Notes under the pieces: generated by a model
The model's database searches: none
Seen by the model: only the letters and a program-made list of their open reading frames with translations
What the model was told of the DNA's origin: nothing
Part shown: positions 28,962 to 38,400 of the stretch, one piece after another
How positions within the stretch are numbered: the stretch's first letter is position 1
Layout of the letters: each line of letters opens with the position of its first letter
Position numbers and translations under genes: made by a program
NCBI GenBank assembly: GCA_013695355.1
Contig: JACDAQ010000018.1
Span: 1-64,000, forward strand
Direction: 5' to 3'
Source of the DNA: Candidatus Protochlamydia sp.
GTDB lineage: Bacteria; Chlamydiota; Chlamydiia; Chlamydiales; Parachlamydiaceae
Length of the DNA: 64,000 bases

Positions 28962-29366
28962 ATGTTTAGAATATTAGATATTCATCCGGCCCTGGGATTC
29001 GAAACACTCGATAGATGGTACGTTGCCTCGCATCAAAGGGATGAACAAATCAGAGCATCGGGAAGAAATCCAGAGCAGGCATATCATCGTCAGTTTGGAT
29101 TACCAAGGATGGTTGTCAATAATATTTCAAAGGTTATTGCTTATCATCCGCGATTGAGCACCATCATTGGAATTGTACGCATTATCTTCATTTTGCAGGA
29201 CCCGACAAACAATCCTCAAAAGAAAAGAATGATTTCCTGGCATATTTATCGAGGGCTAGGAGAGATTTGCCTCGGTCCCTGGATGATTGTGATAGATGTA
29301 ATTGCAACAATTGTGGATAAAAGGGTCGTCAAGTCTTATTTGGAATATCATCGCGGACTTCTCTAA
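28962..29366 (+). CDS. Hypothetical protein, 134 residues
   Basis: Not recognised. The N-terminal half is polar (LDRWYVASHQRDEQIRASGR). Two moderately hydrophobic segments follow at about 62-80 (LSTIIGIVRIIFILQD) and 100-120 (GEICLGPWMIVIDVIATIVD), and a short basic tail. ATG start; the ribosome site is weak. It lies between the tandem membrane-protein paralogues and the USP-type gene, all in the same direction. It could be a small membrane protein made with its neighbours. Confidence 0.6.
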   Translation: MFRILDIHPALGFETLDRWYVASHQRDEQIRASGRNPEQAYHRQFGLPRMVVNNISKVIAYHPRLSTIIGIVRIIFILQDPTNNPQKKRMISWHIYRGLGEICLGPWMIVIDVIATIVDKRVVKSYLEYHRGLL

Positions 29367-29449
29367 ATATGCCAAGTTTGTTATAAATGGCTTTTTTTTT
29401 ATCTCCGCCTATAATACTATCTGCATCATTTTTTAATAGGCAATAGAAA

Positions 29450-30415
29450 ATGAATAGTCTTTTTTCGAAAATAAATCTAAATAATTATTTTAATGAACCT
29501 TTCCAAATAAGAGAGGTATTCTATTTTACAAAACAACAAAAAATTGTTGGAACAATTGCACTAGCATTGTTTTCTTTAATTGCTGTCGGGTATTTTTTAT
29601 GGCATAGACCAAAAAAAATTTCCGTTGCTTTGATTCCCGGAGCTCCAAACATTTCTCTATCAATAGCTCCTCAAGCTCGAACTGTTGAACCCGCTCTCCC
29701 TAGCCAGCCGGTCATGGACTTAGTCGGAATACCAAATTTAGGATCTACCTGTTTTATTAATAGTGTCGTGATGTCTTTATATCCTTTAAAAAAACATTTG
29801 GCTCATCTGAACAGCCCTGTATTCAAGGCAATCAAAGAAACCTATGAAGATCCCGTCCTAAAAGCACCCCACTTAGTTTCTGTTTTAAGAGAATTTTATC
29901 AGAAAAAAAGTGGCCGTGATTGCACTGGAGGGGGAGATAGTAGCTTATTAATTGAAATGTTGTTAGAAGAAGTTGTTAAGGAAGATCCGAATTTAGAGGC
30001 TTTATTTTGTGGTTTCTTAAAAAAATTTCAGTGCAAATCATGTGGCCGTAAAGAAAATGGGGGTGAAATTTTAACATTTTACCAAAAGCGAAACTTATCC
30101 TTTTCATTGGATAGCTATTTAAGCTGTGGATGTAGAAGTGTGTGCGGAACACTTGAGGATTTAAAGCTTCCAAAATACTGCTTCATTGATCTTGCTTTTG
30201 GCCGTATAATGGTATTAGAGGAGCATTTTGAATGGAAGGGCATCAAATTCAATGTGATGGCGGCTATAAAAGGTGGAAGCGGGCATGCGAATTGTGTGAT
30301 AAAAAAAGAAGATGGAAACTGGTATCTCTTCGATGACAGTGCTGTGAGTCAAGTCAATCCTTTTGGCCAAGCTGGCTACTCTTTTATGATTCTTGAAAAA
30401 GTTACCGAAAACTAA
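29450..30415 (+). CDS. Membrane-anchored USP-type (C19) deubiquitinase-like cysteine protease
   Basis: A 321-residue protein. Residues about 32-51 (IVGTIALALFSLIAVGYFLW) form one membrane anchor, then a Pro-rich linker. The domain starts with the USP Cys box GIPNLGSTCFINSVV, catalytic Cys101. Near the end is the His box GGSGHANCVIKKEDGNWYLF with His279 and the aspartates 295-296 after it. Cysteines at 195, 198, 226, 228 and 232 could form the USP zinc finger. This is the layout of eukaryotic ubiquitin-specific proteases in miniature. USP-type proteases are rare in bacteria; chlamydiae that live in eukaryotic cells are among the few known to carry ubiquitin-system mimics. Likely secreted into the host; secretion and activity are inferred. 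Followed at once by a decayed copy. Confidence 0.8.
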   Translation: MNSLFSKINLNNYFNEPFQIREVFYFTKQQKIVGTIALALFSLIAVGYFLWHRPKKISVALIPGAPNISLSIAPQARTVEPALPSQPVMDLVGIPNLGSTCFINSVVMSLYPLKKHLAHLNSPVFKAIKETYEDPVLKAPHLVSVLREFYQKKSGRDCTGGGDSSLLIEMLLEEVVKEDPNLEALFCGFLKKFQCKSCGRKENGGEILTFYQKRNLSFSLDSYLSCGCRSVCGTLEDLKLPKYCFIDLAFGRIMVLEEHFEWKGIKFNVMAAIKGGSGHANCVIKKEDGNWYLFDDSAVSQVNPFGQAGYSFMILEKVTEN

Positions 30416-30423
30416 AAGGTTTT

Positions 30424-31391
30424 ATGTCCCCTTTACAAACAGCAACTCAACGTTATTTTGTTGAACCCTTAAAAAAAGTGGATTACAAGCTCTTTCAAGA
30501 CAACAAAGAATGGTTGGTACGATTGCCTTAGCATTATTTGCGCTTATTGCTTTGGGTTGTTTTTATGGAAAATGTTTTAGCTATTGTTCCTGAAGCTGAG
30601 CCTTTGCCAGCACGTCTCCCTGAAGATGTAAGGCCGCCTGTCATGGCATTAACCGGAATTCCAAATCTTGGGTCTACTTGTTTTATCAATAGCGCTGTGA
30701 TGTCCTTATGCCCTTTAAAAGAACATTTTACGCATCTGAACAATCCTGTTTTAACGATTATAAAGCAAACATACGATAATCCTGTTGAAAGAGCTCCAGA
30801 ACTGGTTTCAGTTTTGCGGGAATTTTATCAATCAAAATATGGCCGTCGTACTGTCGGAGATGATAGCTATTTATTAACTGAAATGATTATAGAGGAAATA
30901 TTTAGAGAAGATCCAACCTTAAAAAATTTGTTCTCCGGTATTATAAGAGATTTGCGATGCGAGCCATGCGATTTGACAATACCCGTTAGTCAAGTCCATT
31001 CATTTAGTTTAGAAAATAATGAAGGATTTTCTTTAGATAATTACTTATTTTGTGATTTCTGCGATAGAAAAATGGGAACCATTGAAAATTTAACTTTGCC
31101 TAAATACTGCTTAATTGATTTAAAAGGGCGTCAAAAAACCGCTTTAGAAGAGTTTCCTGAATGGCAGGGCATTAAATTTAAAGTCATTGCGCAGTAAAAG
31201 GGGATAGCGGGCATGCAAATTGTGCGATCAAAAAAGAAGATGGCAATTGGTACTTATATGATGACAATTACGTAACCCCTACAAATCCCTTTATAGCGCC
31301 TAGCTTTGCCCAAATTTTCAAAGAAAAAATTTTCAACCCTTTGAGCCCTACAAGTTATACTTATATGATTCTTGAAAAAATTGAAGCATAA
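30424..31391 (+). pseudogene. Decayed second copy of the USP-type protease
   Basis: Starts 9 nt after the intact gene and matches it end to end in three or four frames: an N-terminal piece from ATG 30424, the membrane anchor MVGTIALALFALIALGCF, then ENVLAIV through the Cys box GIPNLGSTCFINSAV to FKVIA (stop at 31197), and finally GDSGHANCAIKKEDGNWYLY with the His box, ending at TAA 31389-31391. At least three frameshifts are needed (near 30500, near 30555 in a T-run, and near 31185 where one base is missing). The central piece alone has the catalytic Cys but lacks the His box, so it should be inactive. The CxxC pair after residue 130 is retained as CEPC, but the second pair has changed. Confidence 0.85.
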
Positions 31392-31442
31392 AACTATGAA
31401 AGTTCGCTGTGGCTAATTTTAAACTTCCTTAGCGGAATCACA

Positions 31443-31460
31443 GGCAGGTTAAAACCTGCC
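31443..31460. other. Perfect small hairpin before ald
   Basis: GGCAGGTT-AA-AACCTGCC forms an 8-bp stem with a 2-nt formal loop (4 nt in practice), about 100 nt before the ald start. No T-tract follows. It may end the pseudogene transcript or be a leader structure. Confidence 0.4.
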
Positions 31461-31561
31461 AAAGTCTACGCTACATCCCCTCCAATGATTGTTTTTTGAT
31501 AGCCTCAAATCCTTCTGCCTAGTAAACTAGTCGATTCATTAATTTGTATTGAGGTTCATTT

Positions 31562-32674
31562 ATGATTATAGGAATACCTAAAGAAATTAAAAACCATGAA
31601 TACAGGGTAGGTGCAACCCCCAGCCTGGTCCGTCTTTTAGTTGCAGCAGGACACCAGGTTCTGGTCCAGACCAAAGCAGGGGAGACGATCGGGTTTACAG
31701 ATGCCATGTTCTCTGCTGCCGGCGCTTCAATTGCAGGCACTCCAGAGGAGATTTACAATTGCGAAATGATCGTTAAAGTTAAAGAGCCTCAAGTCAGCGA
31801 ATACCCTTTGCTCAAAGAAGGGCAGATCCTGTTTTGCTACCTTCACCTTGCACCCGATCCGGAACAAACCAAACAGTTGATCGACAGCAAGGTTGTAGCC
31901 ATCGCTTATGAAACAGTCAGCGACGCTAAAGGGCGGCTGCCCTTGCTGATACCAATGAGTGAAATTGCCGGACGCATCGCTATTCAAGTAGGAGCCACTA
32001 GTTTGCAGTTGAATCATGGAGGGCGGGGCGTTCTTTTAGGGGGCGTCCCTGGAGTGGCTCCTGCACGCGTTGTGGTCATTGGCGGCGGCGTCGTAGGAAC
32101 CGAATCTGCACGCATGGCTTTAGGGCTTGGAGCCAATGTGACAATTTTTGATAAAGACCTTAACCGGTTGCGCAAACTGGATGCTTTATATGGGCCTGCC
32201 CTCAAGACCCTTTATTCCTCTCAATTAGCCATTGAAGAGGCTGTGATGAAGGCTGATCTGGTGATTGGAGCTGTCCTGATCCCCGGTAAAACAGCTCCAA
32301 GGCTTGTGACCAAAGAAATGGTTAAGCAAATGATCCCTGGTTCTGTGATCGTCGATGTGGCCATTGATCAGGGAGGGTGTACAGAAACATCCAGGCCAAC
32401 CACGCATGATGAACCTACCTACCTCGTGGATGGAGTCGTTCATTATTGCGTCACAAATATGCCTGGAGCCTGCGCCAGAACATCCACTCAGGCATTGACA
32501 AATGCAACGGGTGATTATGCATTAATGATCGCCAATAAAGGATGGAAAAGGGCCTTGATCGATCATGTGGGCCTGCGCCAGGGATTAAATGTCTGCTTTG
32601 GGCATGTGACCAATGAATCGGTTGCTCATGACCTGGGCTATTCCTATGTTCCTGCAGAAAGTCTGTTATCCTAA
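31562..32674 (+). CDS. ald: Alanine dehydrogenase
   Basis: A 370-residue NAD-dependent alanine dehydrogenase, which interconverts L-alanine with pyruvate and ammonia. It starts with [20 protein letters not shown] and contains KVKEPQ near residue 72, the catalytic His region CYLHLAPD near 96, the Rossmann motif [20 protein letters not shown] near 170-190, and [20 protein letters not shown] near 263-285. Length is exactly that of the family. Good ATG start. The stop is immediately followed by the Hsp70-like gene (1-nt gap), so ald is the first gene of an unusual three-gene unit. Confidence 0.96.
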   Translation: MIIGIPKEIKNHEYRVGATPSLVRLLVAAGHQVLVQTKAGETIGFTDAMFSAAGASIAGTPEEIYNCEMIVKVKEPQVSEYPLLKEGQILFCYLHLAPDPEQTKQLIDSKVVAIAYETVSDAKGRLPLLIPMSEIAGRIAIQVGATSLQLNHGGRGVLLGGVPGVAPARVVVIGGGVVGTESARMALGLGANVTIFDKDLNRLRKLDALYGPALKTLYSSQLAIEEAVMKADLVIGAVLIPGKTAPRLVTKEMVKQMIPGSVIVDVAIDQGGCTETSRPTTHDEPTYLVDGVVHYCVTNMPGACARTSTQALTNATGDYALMIANKGWKRALIDHVGLRQGLNVCFGHVTNESVAHDLGYSYVPAESLLS

Positions 32675-32675
32675 G

Positions 32676-35435
32676 ATGCGTTACATTATAGGGGTGGATC
32701 TCGGGACTACTAATAGCGCTGTAGCCTATCGTGATATTGAGAAACCGCATGCTCCTATACAGATGTTTTCCATCCCTCAATTGACGGCCATCGGTAAGAT
32801 TGAAGCGTTGGCCGTGCTTCCTTCCTTTTGCTATCTTTTCGGGGAAAATGAATGGCCGGCCGGCGCCTTTCGCCTGCCATGGAAGGAAGAAACTTCTTCT
32901 TTCGTTGGGCAGTTTGCAAAAAGTCAAGGCAGCCGGCTGCCCACGCGCCTGGTCCAGTCGGCTAAAAGCTGGCTTTGCAATGTAGCATCCGACCGGCACG
33001 CTAAAATCCTGCCCATTGTTGCCGCCGATACTTCGCAAAGAATAAGCCCGGTAGAAGCCTCCTCGCGCTACTTAATCCATATTAAGGAAGCCTGGAACCA
33101 TGCTCATGCAAAAGCAGGCTCGGAAGAAGCATTCGAGGAACAGGATATTATTTTAACTGTACCTGCCTCATTTGACGAGGTCGCACGCACCCTCACCGTT
33201 GAAGCGGCACGCAAAGCCGGCCTGCAGCATGTGACTTTGCTTGAAGAACCGCAAGGGGCCTTTTATAGCTGGATTTCACAGCACGAAAAAACCTGGAAAC
33301 AACTTTTTCATCCTGGGGAAAGCATTTTAATCTGCGATGTTGGAGGAGGGACCACCGACTTCAGTCTGATTGAAATACAAGAGCGGAATGAAGAGCTTAT
33401 CTTTCAGAGAATGGCCGTCGGAGACCACCTTCTGCTAGGGGGCGACAATATGGACGCCGCTGTTGCCCACTATCTTGAAGAGAAGCTAAAAAAGGAAAGC
33501 TCTCAGCCTTTGGAAACAACGCAATGGTTGCAATTGCTCGCAGTGGCCAGGCAGGCTAAGGAAGCACTCCTTGGTCCTAATATAAAGCCGGAAGATTCTT
33601 TTGCCGTTGTGCTTCAGGGTGCGGGCTCCTCTGTCATTAAAGGCAGCTTGTCAACAGCCATCAATCATGATGAGGTCCGAAGTTTATTAGGAGAGGGATT
33701 TTTTTTCGCTTATGAATTAAAAGAAGCTTTAAATTTAAAAAAAAGCCGTGGTTTCAGAACTGTCGGCCTGCCTTATGAAGACGACCCCTCTATCATCAAG
33801 CATTTGGCCCAATTTTTAAAGCAGGCCGGCTATTTTGAACCTGGAAAATCGGTCGACCACCTTCTTTTTAACGGAGGGGCGATGAAGCCAGCCCTTTTCC
33901 AAAGCAGGATCTTGGAATCTTTAGGTAAGTGGTTTCTCAAAGAGCCTCCAAAGCTTTTAACAGGCTCCAGCCTAGATCTGGGAGTGGCAAGGGGAGCGGC
34001 CTACTATGGAGGGGTTCGCAGAGGGTATGGGATATCGATCGGAGGGGGACTGCCCCGAAGCTATTATCTTGAACTGGATTGGAAGGATTCTTCAGGGCAT
34101 ATGCTTCGCAAAGCCCTAACCTTGCTTCCCAGAGGTTCTGAAGAGGGGCAGGTGTTCCAGCCTGCGGAAGTTTTTGCATTGCGCGCCAATACGCCTGTGG
34201 CCTTTCATCTTTTAACTTCCCATGTTCGCCTGAATGATCTTGAAGGGGATAAAATCGATATTGACGAACAGGAAATCCACCGCCTTCCGCCAATTCAGAC
34301 AATTTTGCGTTTCGGGCGGCAATCCGGGCAGGAAGAACAGCTTGTGCCTGTGCGCTTGAGCCTTGCTTTAACGCCTGTCGGCACTCTTGACCTCTGGCTT
34401 GATTCTCAAAAGACTAACCACCGTTGGAACCTCGAATTTCAGCTTCGTTCAGCTTCAGGGCATGACCATAGCTTAATGACACAAGAGAAGAAACGGCAGG
34501 ATGAGACTTTCGACGCAGGCTATGTCGAAGGAGCAAAACTTCAGCTTGAGGTTCTATTCGAAGCTTCTTCAGTTGTCCGGCCGGGAGAAATCATGGAATT
34601 GCTGGAAAAAAAATTGGAGGCGCCAAAAAAAGATTGGTCCCTTAGTGTTTTAAGAGCCCTTTTTGATTCGCTGCTCAAACTCTCTTCTGGTAGAAAATTA
34701 AGCCCGGAGCATGAAGCCAGGTGGTGGAACCTTGCCGGTTACTTTCTTCGTCCGGGATATGGTTTTCCCTTGGATGATTTTCGAATCAAGGAACTATGGA
34801 AAATTATTTTAGGCGATCTCAAGCTAGCTAAAAGCCAAGAGTCTCAAATTCAATGCGCAATTTGCTACCGACGTATTGCAGGCGGGCTTAATAAAGGGCA
34901 GCAGGCCCAGCTAGGCAGCGATCTGATGAATTTTTTGTTTGATAAAAGAACAGGCAAGCTTATTTCCACAAGAAAAAATGAAGCTTATATTTATTCAGAA
35001 AAAATCCGGGCTTTTGCATCCTTGGAAAGATTGGAATTACCTGTAAAAATACGTGTGGGGGATTCTTTGATTGATAAAATCAAACGGAACGAAGCTGAAG
35101 CGTATGATTATTGGTCTGTAGCGCGCATTGGGGCGCGTCATTTGGTTTACGGAACTGCGGGACAGGTAGTTCCAAAAGATATTTGTGAAAAATGGGTCAA
35201 GCAGCTTTTAGAAACATCTAAAGAGCCCGCTCTTTTTGCTGTAGTCCAGCTTGCACGCCGGACCGATCACAGAGAAATCAACCTTTCGGAGGAAATGATC
35301 GGCCAGATAGCTTTGGCCTATCCAGAAGCTGACATGCAAGCCCTCCTTTCGGAAAAAAGGCATTTGTCTCAATATGAACAAGAACAGTTATTTGGAGAAA
35401 AGCTGCCTCCCGGGCTTATTCTTGATCAGGCATAA
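32676..35435 (+). CDS. Divergent large Hsp70-family protein
   Basis: 919 residues from ATG 32676; a longer in-frame start at 32613 would overlap ald by 62 nt and lacks support. The first half is an Hsp70 ATPase domain: IIGVDLGTTNSAVAY at the start, ILICDVGGGTTDFSLIEI near 210, LLEEPQGAFYSWI near 180 and the adenosine-type HLLFNGGAMKPALFQSRI near 400. Instead of a DnaK substrate domain there are about 450 residues unlike DnaK, resembling the C-terminal region (DUF3731-type) of the large Hsp70-like proteins of other bacteria. Its GC-rich codon use resembles ald. It ends 5 nt before the SNF2 helicase gene, so the two are probably translationally coupled. Client and function unknown. Confidence 0.85.
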   Translation: MRYIIGVDLGTTNSAVAYRDIEKPHAPIQMFSIPQLTAIGKIEALAVLPSFCYLFGENEWPAGAFRLPWKEETSSFVGQFAKSQGSRLPTRLVQSAKSWLCNVASDRHAKILPIVAADTSQRISPVEASSRYLIHIKEAWNHAHAKAGSEEAFEEQDIILTVPASFDEVARTLTVEAARKAGLQHVTLLEEPQGAFYSWISQHEKTWKQLFHPGESILICDVGGGTTDFSLIEIQERNEELIFQRMAVGDHLLLGGDNMDAAVAHYLEEKLKKESSQPLETTQWLQLLAVARQAKEALLGPNIKPEDSFAVVLQGAGSSVIKGSLSTAINHDEVRSLLGEGFFFAYELKEALNLKKSRGFRTVGLPYEDDPSIIKHLAQFLKQAGYFEPGKSVDHLLFNGGAMKPALFQSRILESLGKWFLKEPPKLLTGSSLDLGVARGAAYYGGVRRGYGISIGGGLPRSYYLELDWKDSSGHMLRKALTLLPRGSEEGQVFQPAEVFALRANTPVAFHLLTSHVRLNDLEGDKIDIDEQEIHRLPPIQTILRFGRQSGQEEQLVPVRLSLALTPVGTLDLWLDSQKTNHRWNLEFQLRSASGHDHSLMTQEKKRQDETFDAGYVEGAKLQLEVLFEASSVVRPGEIMELLEKKLEAPKKDWSLSVLRALFDSLLKLSSGRKLSPEHEARWWNLAGYFLRPGYGFPLDDFRIKELWKIILGDLKLAKSQESQIQCAICYRRIAGGLNKGQQAQLGSDLMNFLFDKRTGKLISTRKNEAYIYSEKIRAFASLERLELPVKIRVGDSLIDKIKRNEAEAYDYWSVARIGARHLVYGTAGQVVPKDICEKWVKQLLETSKEPALFAVVQLARRTDHREINLSEEMIGQIALAYPEADMQALLSEKRHLSQYEQEQLFGEKLPPGLILDQA

Positions 35436-35440
35436 ATTAT

Positions 35441-38400
35441 ATGATACCGTTACCTCCTAATTTAAAGCATTTCGAGGAAGAAGCGAGTAAAGCTCTTCCG
35501 CTCCATTTGGTTAAAGACGTTGAATTTTCAGGAATGACCTATCAGGTTTTGATTGAAGATCCTGCGGACCATCACGATTATTGGGTTTTTTTGCAGCTGG
35601 AGGGTAGTGGACAGGTTCGCGACATTTTTTGTTCCTGCGAGCAAGGGCATGAGAGCGAAGGCTGTTTGCATCAGGCTGTGGCCTATTTGAGTCTCTTTAA
35701 AAATTCAACAGTACCCCTTCATCAACGTTTTGAACGCTCCTTGTGGAATCAACTCTGTTTTCTTTATGAAGACAGGATAGGAAGCGATCCTTCAGCATTA
35801 AAAAAACTTCTGCCAGGGCACTATGTCATTCAATCTTCTTCAGATAAAATAATTTTTTCAATCAAAGCAAAATCAGAGTCTGCCGTTGCTCTTTTAGAGC
35901 GGTTATTTAATGAGCGCAGCCCTGCGACCGAAGAGACGTCTTTAAAATTCTCTAACCTCAGCTCAGAAGAAATTATGCTTTGGCGTGAAGGAAGGCCCGA
36001 TCCCCAGCTTCGCTATGATTTGTCCTATTGGAGCGATTTGGCCAAATGGCTGATGCAGAAGGAAGAGGAGGGGCAGGCCTATCAACTTACCTTTAATTAC
36101 TCCAAAAAAAATATTCCTAATTGGCTGCAATTAAATTTTGCCGACTTGGAAACAGGATTCTATCTGTCAGAGGCTAATTTGCCAGTTATCATTCCTTTTC
36201 TTGCTAGCGTGAAAAGTCCACTGACCGTCCATAACGCCAGCCATCAGGATATCGACCGGGTGTATTATGACAAAAGTAAAGGCGTTCTTCATATTGTTGA
36301 AAAGAAAGGGGAAAAATCTGCTAAATTACAGTCCAGAAGAAAGTCTGAAGAAGCGGGAATTGTTATTGAAAATTGGATTTTTATTCCTGGCGAGGGTTTT
36401 TATACAAACGAGCCTAACTTATTGTTAAAAACACCTGAAGTTGAGGGTGAAGAGCTTTCTGAAATTCTGAATGAACATCATCGGCTCCTTTCATCCCTGA
36501 TCATAAATGCCGTGATCCATCGTACTCAACAAACCCTCTCATACAAGCTTTATTTTGATCCACAATGGAATTTGCATATCCAGGCCTACTTATTTGATGA
36601 AGGGGATTTGCAGCAAGGCGACTCCAGACTGATTGGCGATTGGGCTTATTTAGATGAAGAAGGTTTTTATCCTATTGAAAAGCGGTATGATGAAGTCGAA
36701 ACAGTTATTCCCCTGTATCAGGTTTCAGATTTCGTTACTCAAAACCGCGCCTGGCTGAATACCCAGGAAGGCTTCCATACGCATGTGAGAAGTATCGAAT
36801 ATCAAATGAGCTATCAACTGAACGAGAACAACCGCCTTTCATTTACACGGACCCTGGCTAAGGCAAAGGATCGGATGCAGGATTTTGGGGTTTGGGTCTA
36901 TCTTGAAGGTTATGGCTTCTATTCTAAAAGCGGAGGCTCTTTTAATTATTTGCTAAAGAAAGGAGTTTCGCTCGGTGCTGAGCAAATTCCCTTATTCATC
37001 CGAATGAATAAGGATGAATTGGCTTTAATTCCCAATTTTTTCAATGATACATGTCCTATAGTAAAGGCTGGTCTGAAAATTGAACTAGTCGATAAGCAAA
37101 CGATTCGGGTTAACCCCTATTATACTCTGCAGCATGAATATGAAGAAAAAAATATGAGGTTATTTGATGATTTTGTTTATTTGGAAAGGGAAGGTTTTTA
37201 TGAACTTCCTTATTCTTTACGTTTGCCTGAAGAATTCCGCACACCTGTAGAGCTGAGCGGGGAGGAGTTGAATCTTTTTCTTACCTATGAATTGAATAAT
37301 ATTCGTTCCTATGTTTCTTCCATCGACCCCCGCTTAAATAAACCTGAATGGCTTCGTTTGACCGCCAGTGCCGTCGAGCCTGTTCCTGAAAAAGGAAAAG
37401 GCTGGTACCGGCTTCAATTATTTTATGAAACGGAACAAGGAAAAATTTCAATAACGGAACTGCGTCAAAATTTGACAAAAAAACAGACGTTTGCCTTTTT
37501 TGAGGCTGGTTTGATCGCCTTGCAGGACAAACAGTTTGACTGGATCCGGCGCCTGGATAAAGACAGGTTCCAAAAAGACAATACTATCTTGCTGACCTCG
37601 CTTGAATATATGCGTTTGAACGCCTTTGATCCCATTCATATGGAGGAAGGTTCGAAGCTTGGCCATGACCATTTCAATCATTTGAACCAACTTCAAACAC
37701 CACTGCAACCCGATATTGCAGGTTTGAACAGTGAATTGCGCCCTTATCAGGAAATGGGTGCACACTGGTTATGGTTTCTTTATCAAGAGCAGTTATCAGG
37801 CTTGCTCTGCGACGACATGGGATTGGGCAAGACTCATCAGGCTATGGCACTTTTAGCTAGTGTTTCGAATTTTTTCAAAAATTACGCTGAAGGAGCGGTG
37901 CATCATTTTCTCATTGTTTGCCCAACCTCTGTCATTTATCACTGGCAGGATAAGTTGCAACGTTTTCTGCCCAATTTGCGCGTCTGCACATTTTTTGGGA
38001 CAAACCGCAGTTTGGCTTCCTTTCATCAGGAATATGATGTCTTGTTGACCTCCTATGGAATTTTGCGAAATGAAAAAGAACTCCTTTGCAAGGTACCTTT
38101 TGAAGTCGCTATATTTGACGAGATCCAAGTGGCAAAAAACCAATTCAGCCTGGTTTATGCTGCTTTAAAAAGCATGCAAGCCCAAATGAAGCTAGGATTG
38201 ACTGGAACTCCCATTGAAAATCATCTCCGTGAACTTAAATCCCTTTTTGATATTGTGCTGCCTACTTACATGCCCAATGACAAGGATTATAGGGACCTTT
38301 TCATAAAGCCGATAGAAAAGGAACATAATTCCGACCGCCGGGACCTTCTCAACCGTTTGATCAAACCCTTTACTTTAAGGCGTAAAAAAGAAGATGTCTT

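Noticed and set aside
32613-32675. Upstream in-frame start for the Hsp70-like gene
   Set aside because: It would overlap ald by 62 nt and add residues absent before the conserved IIGVDLGTT start; ATG 32676 fits the family better.
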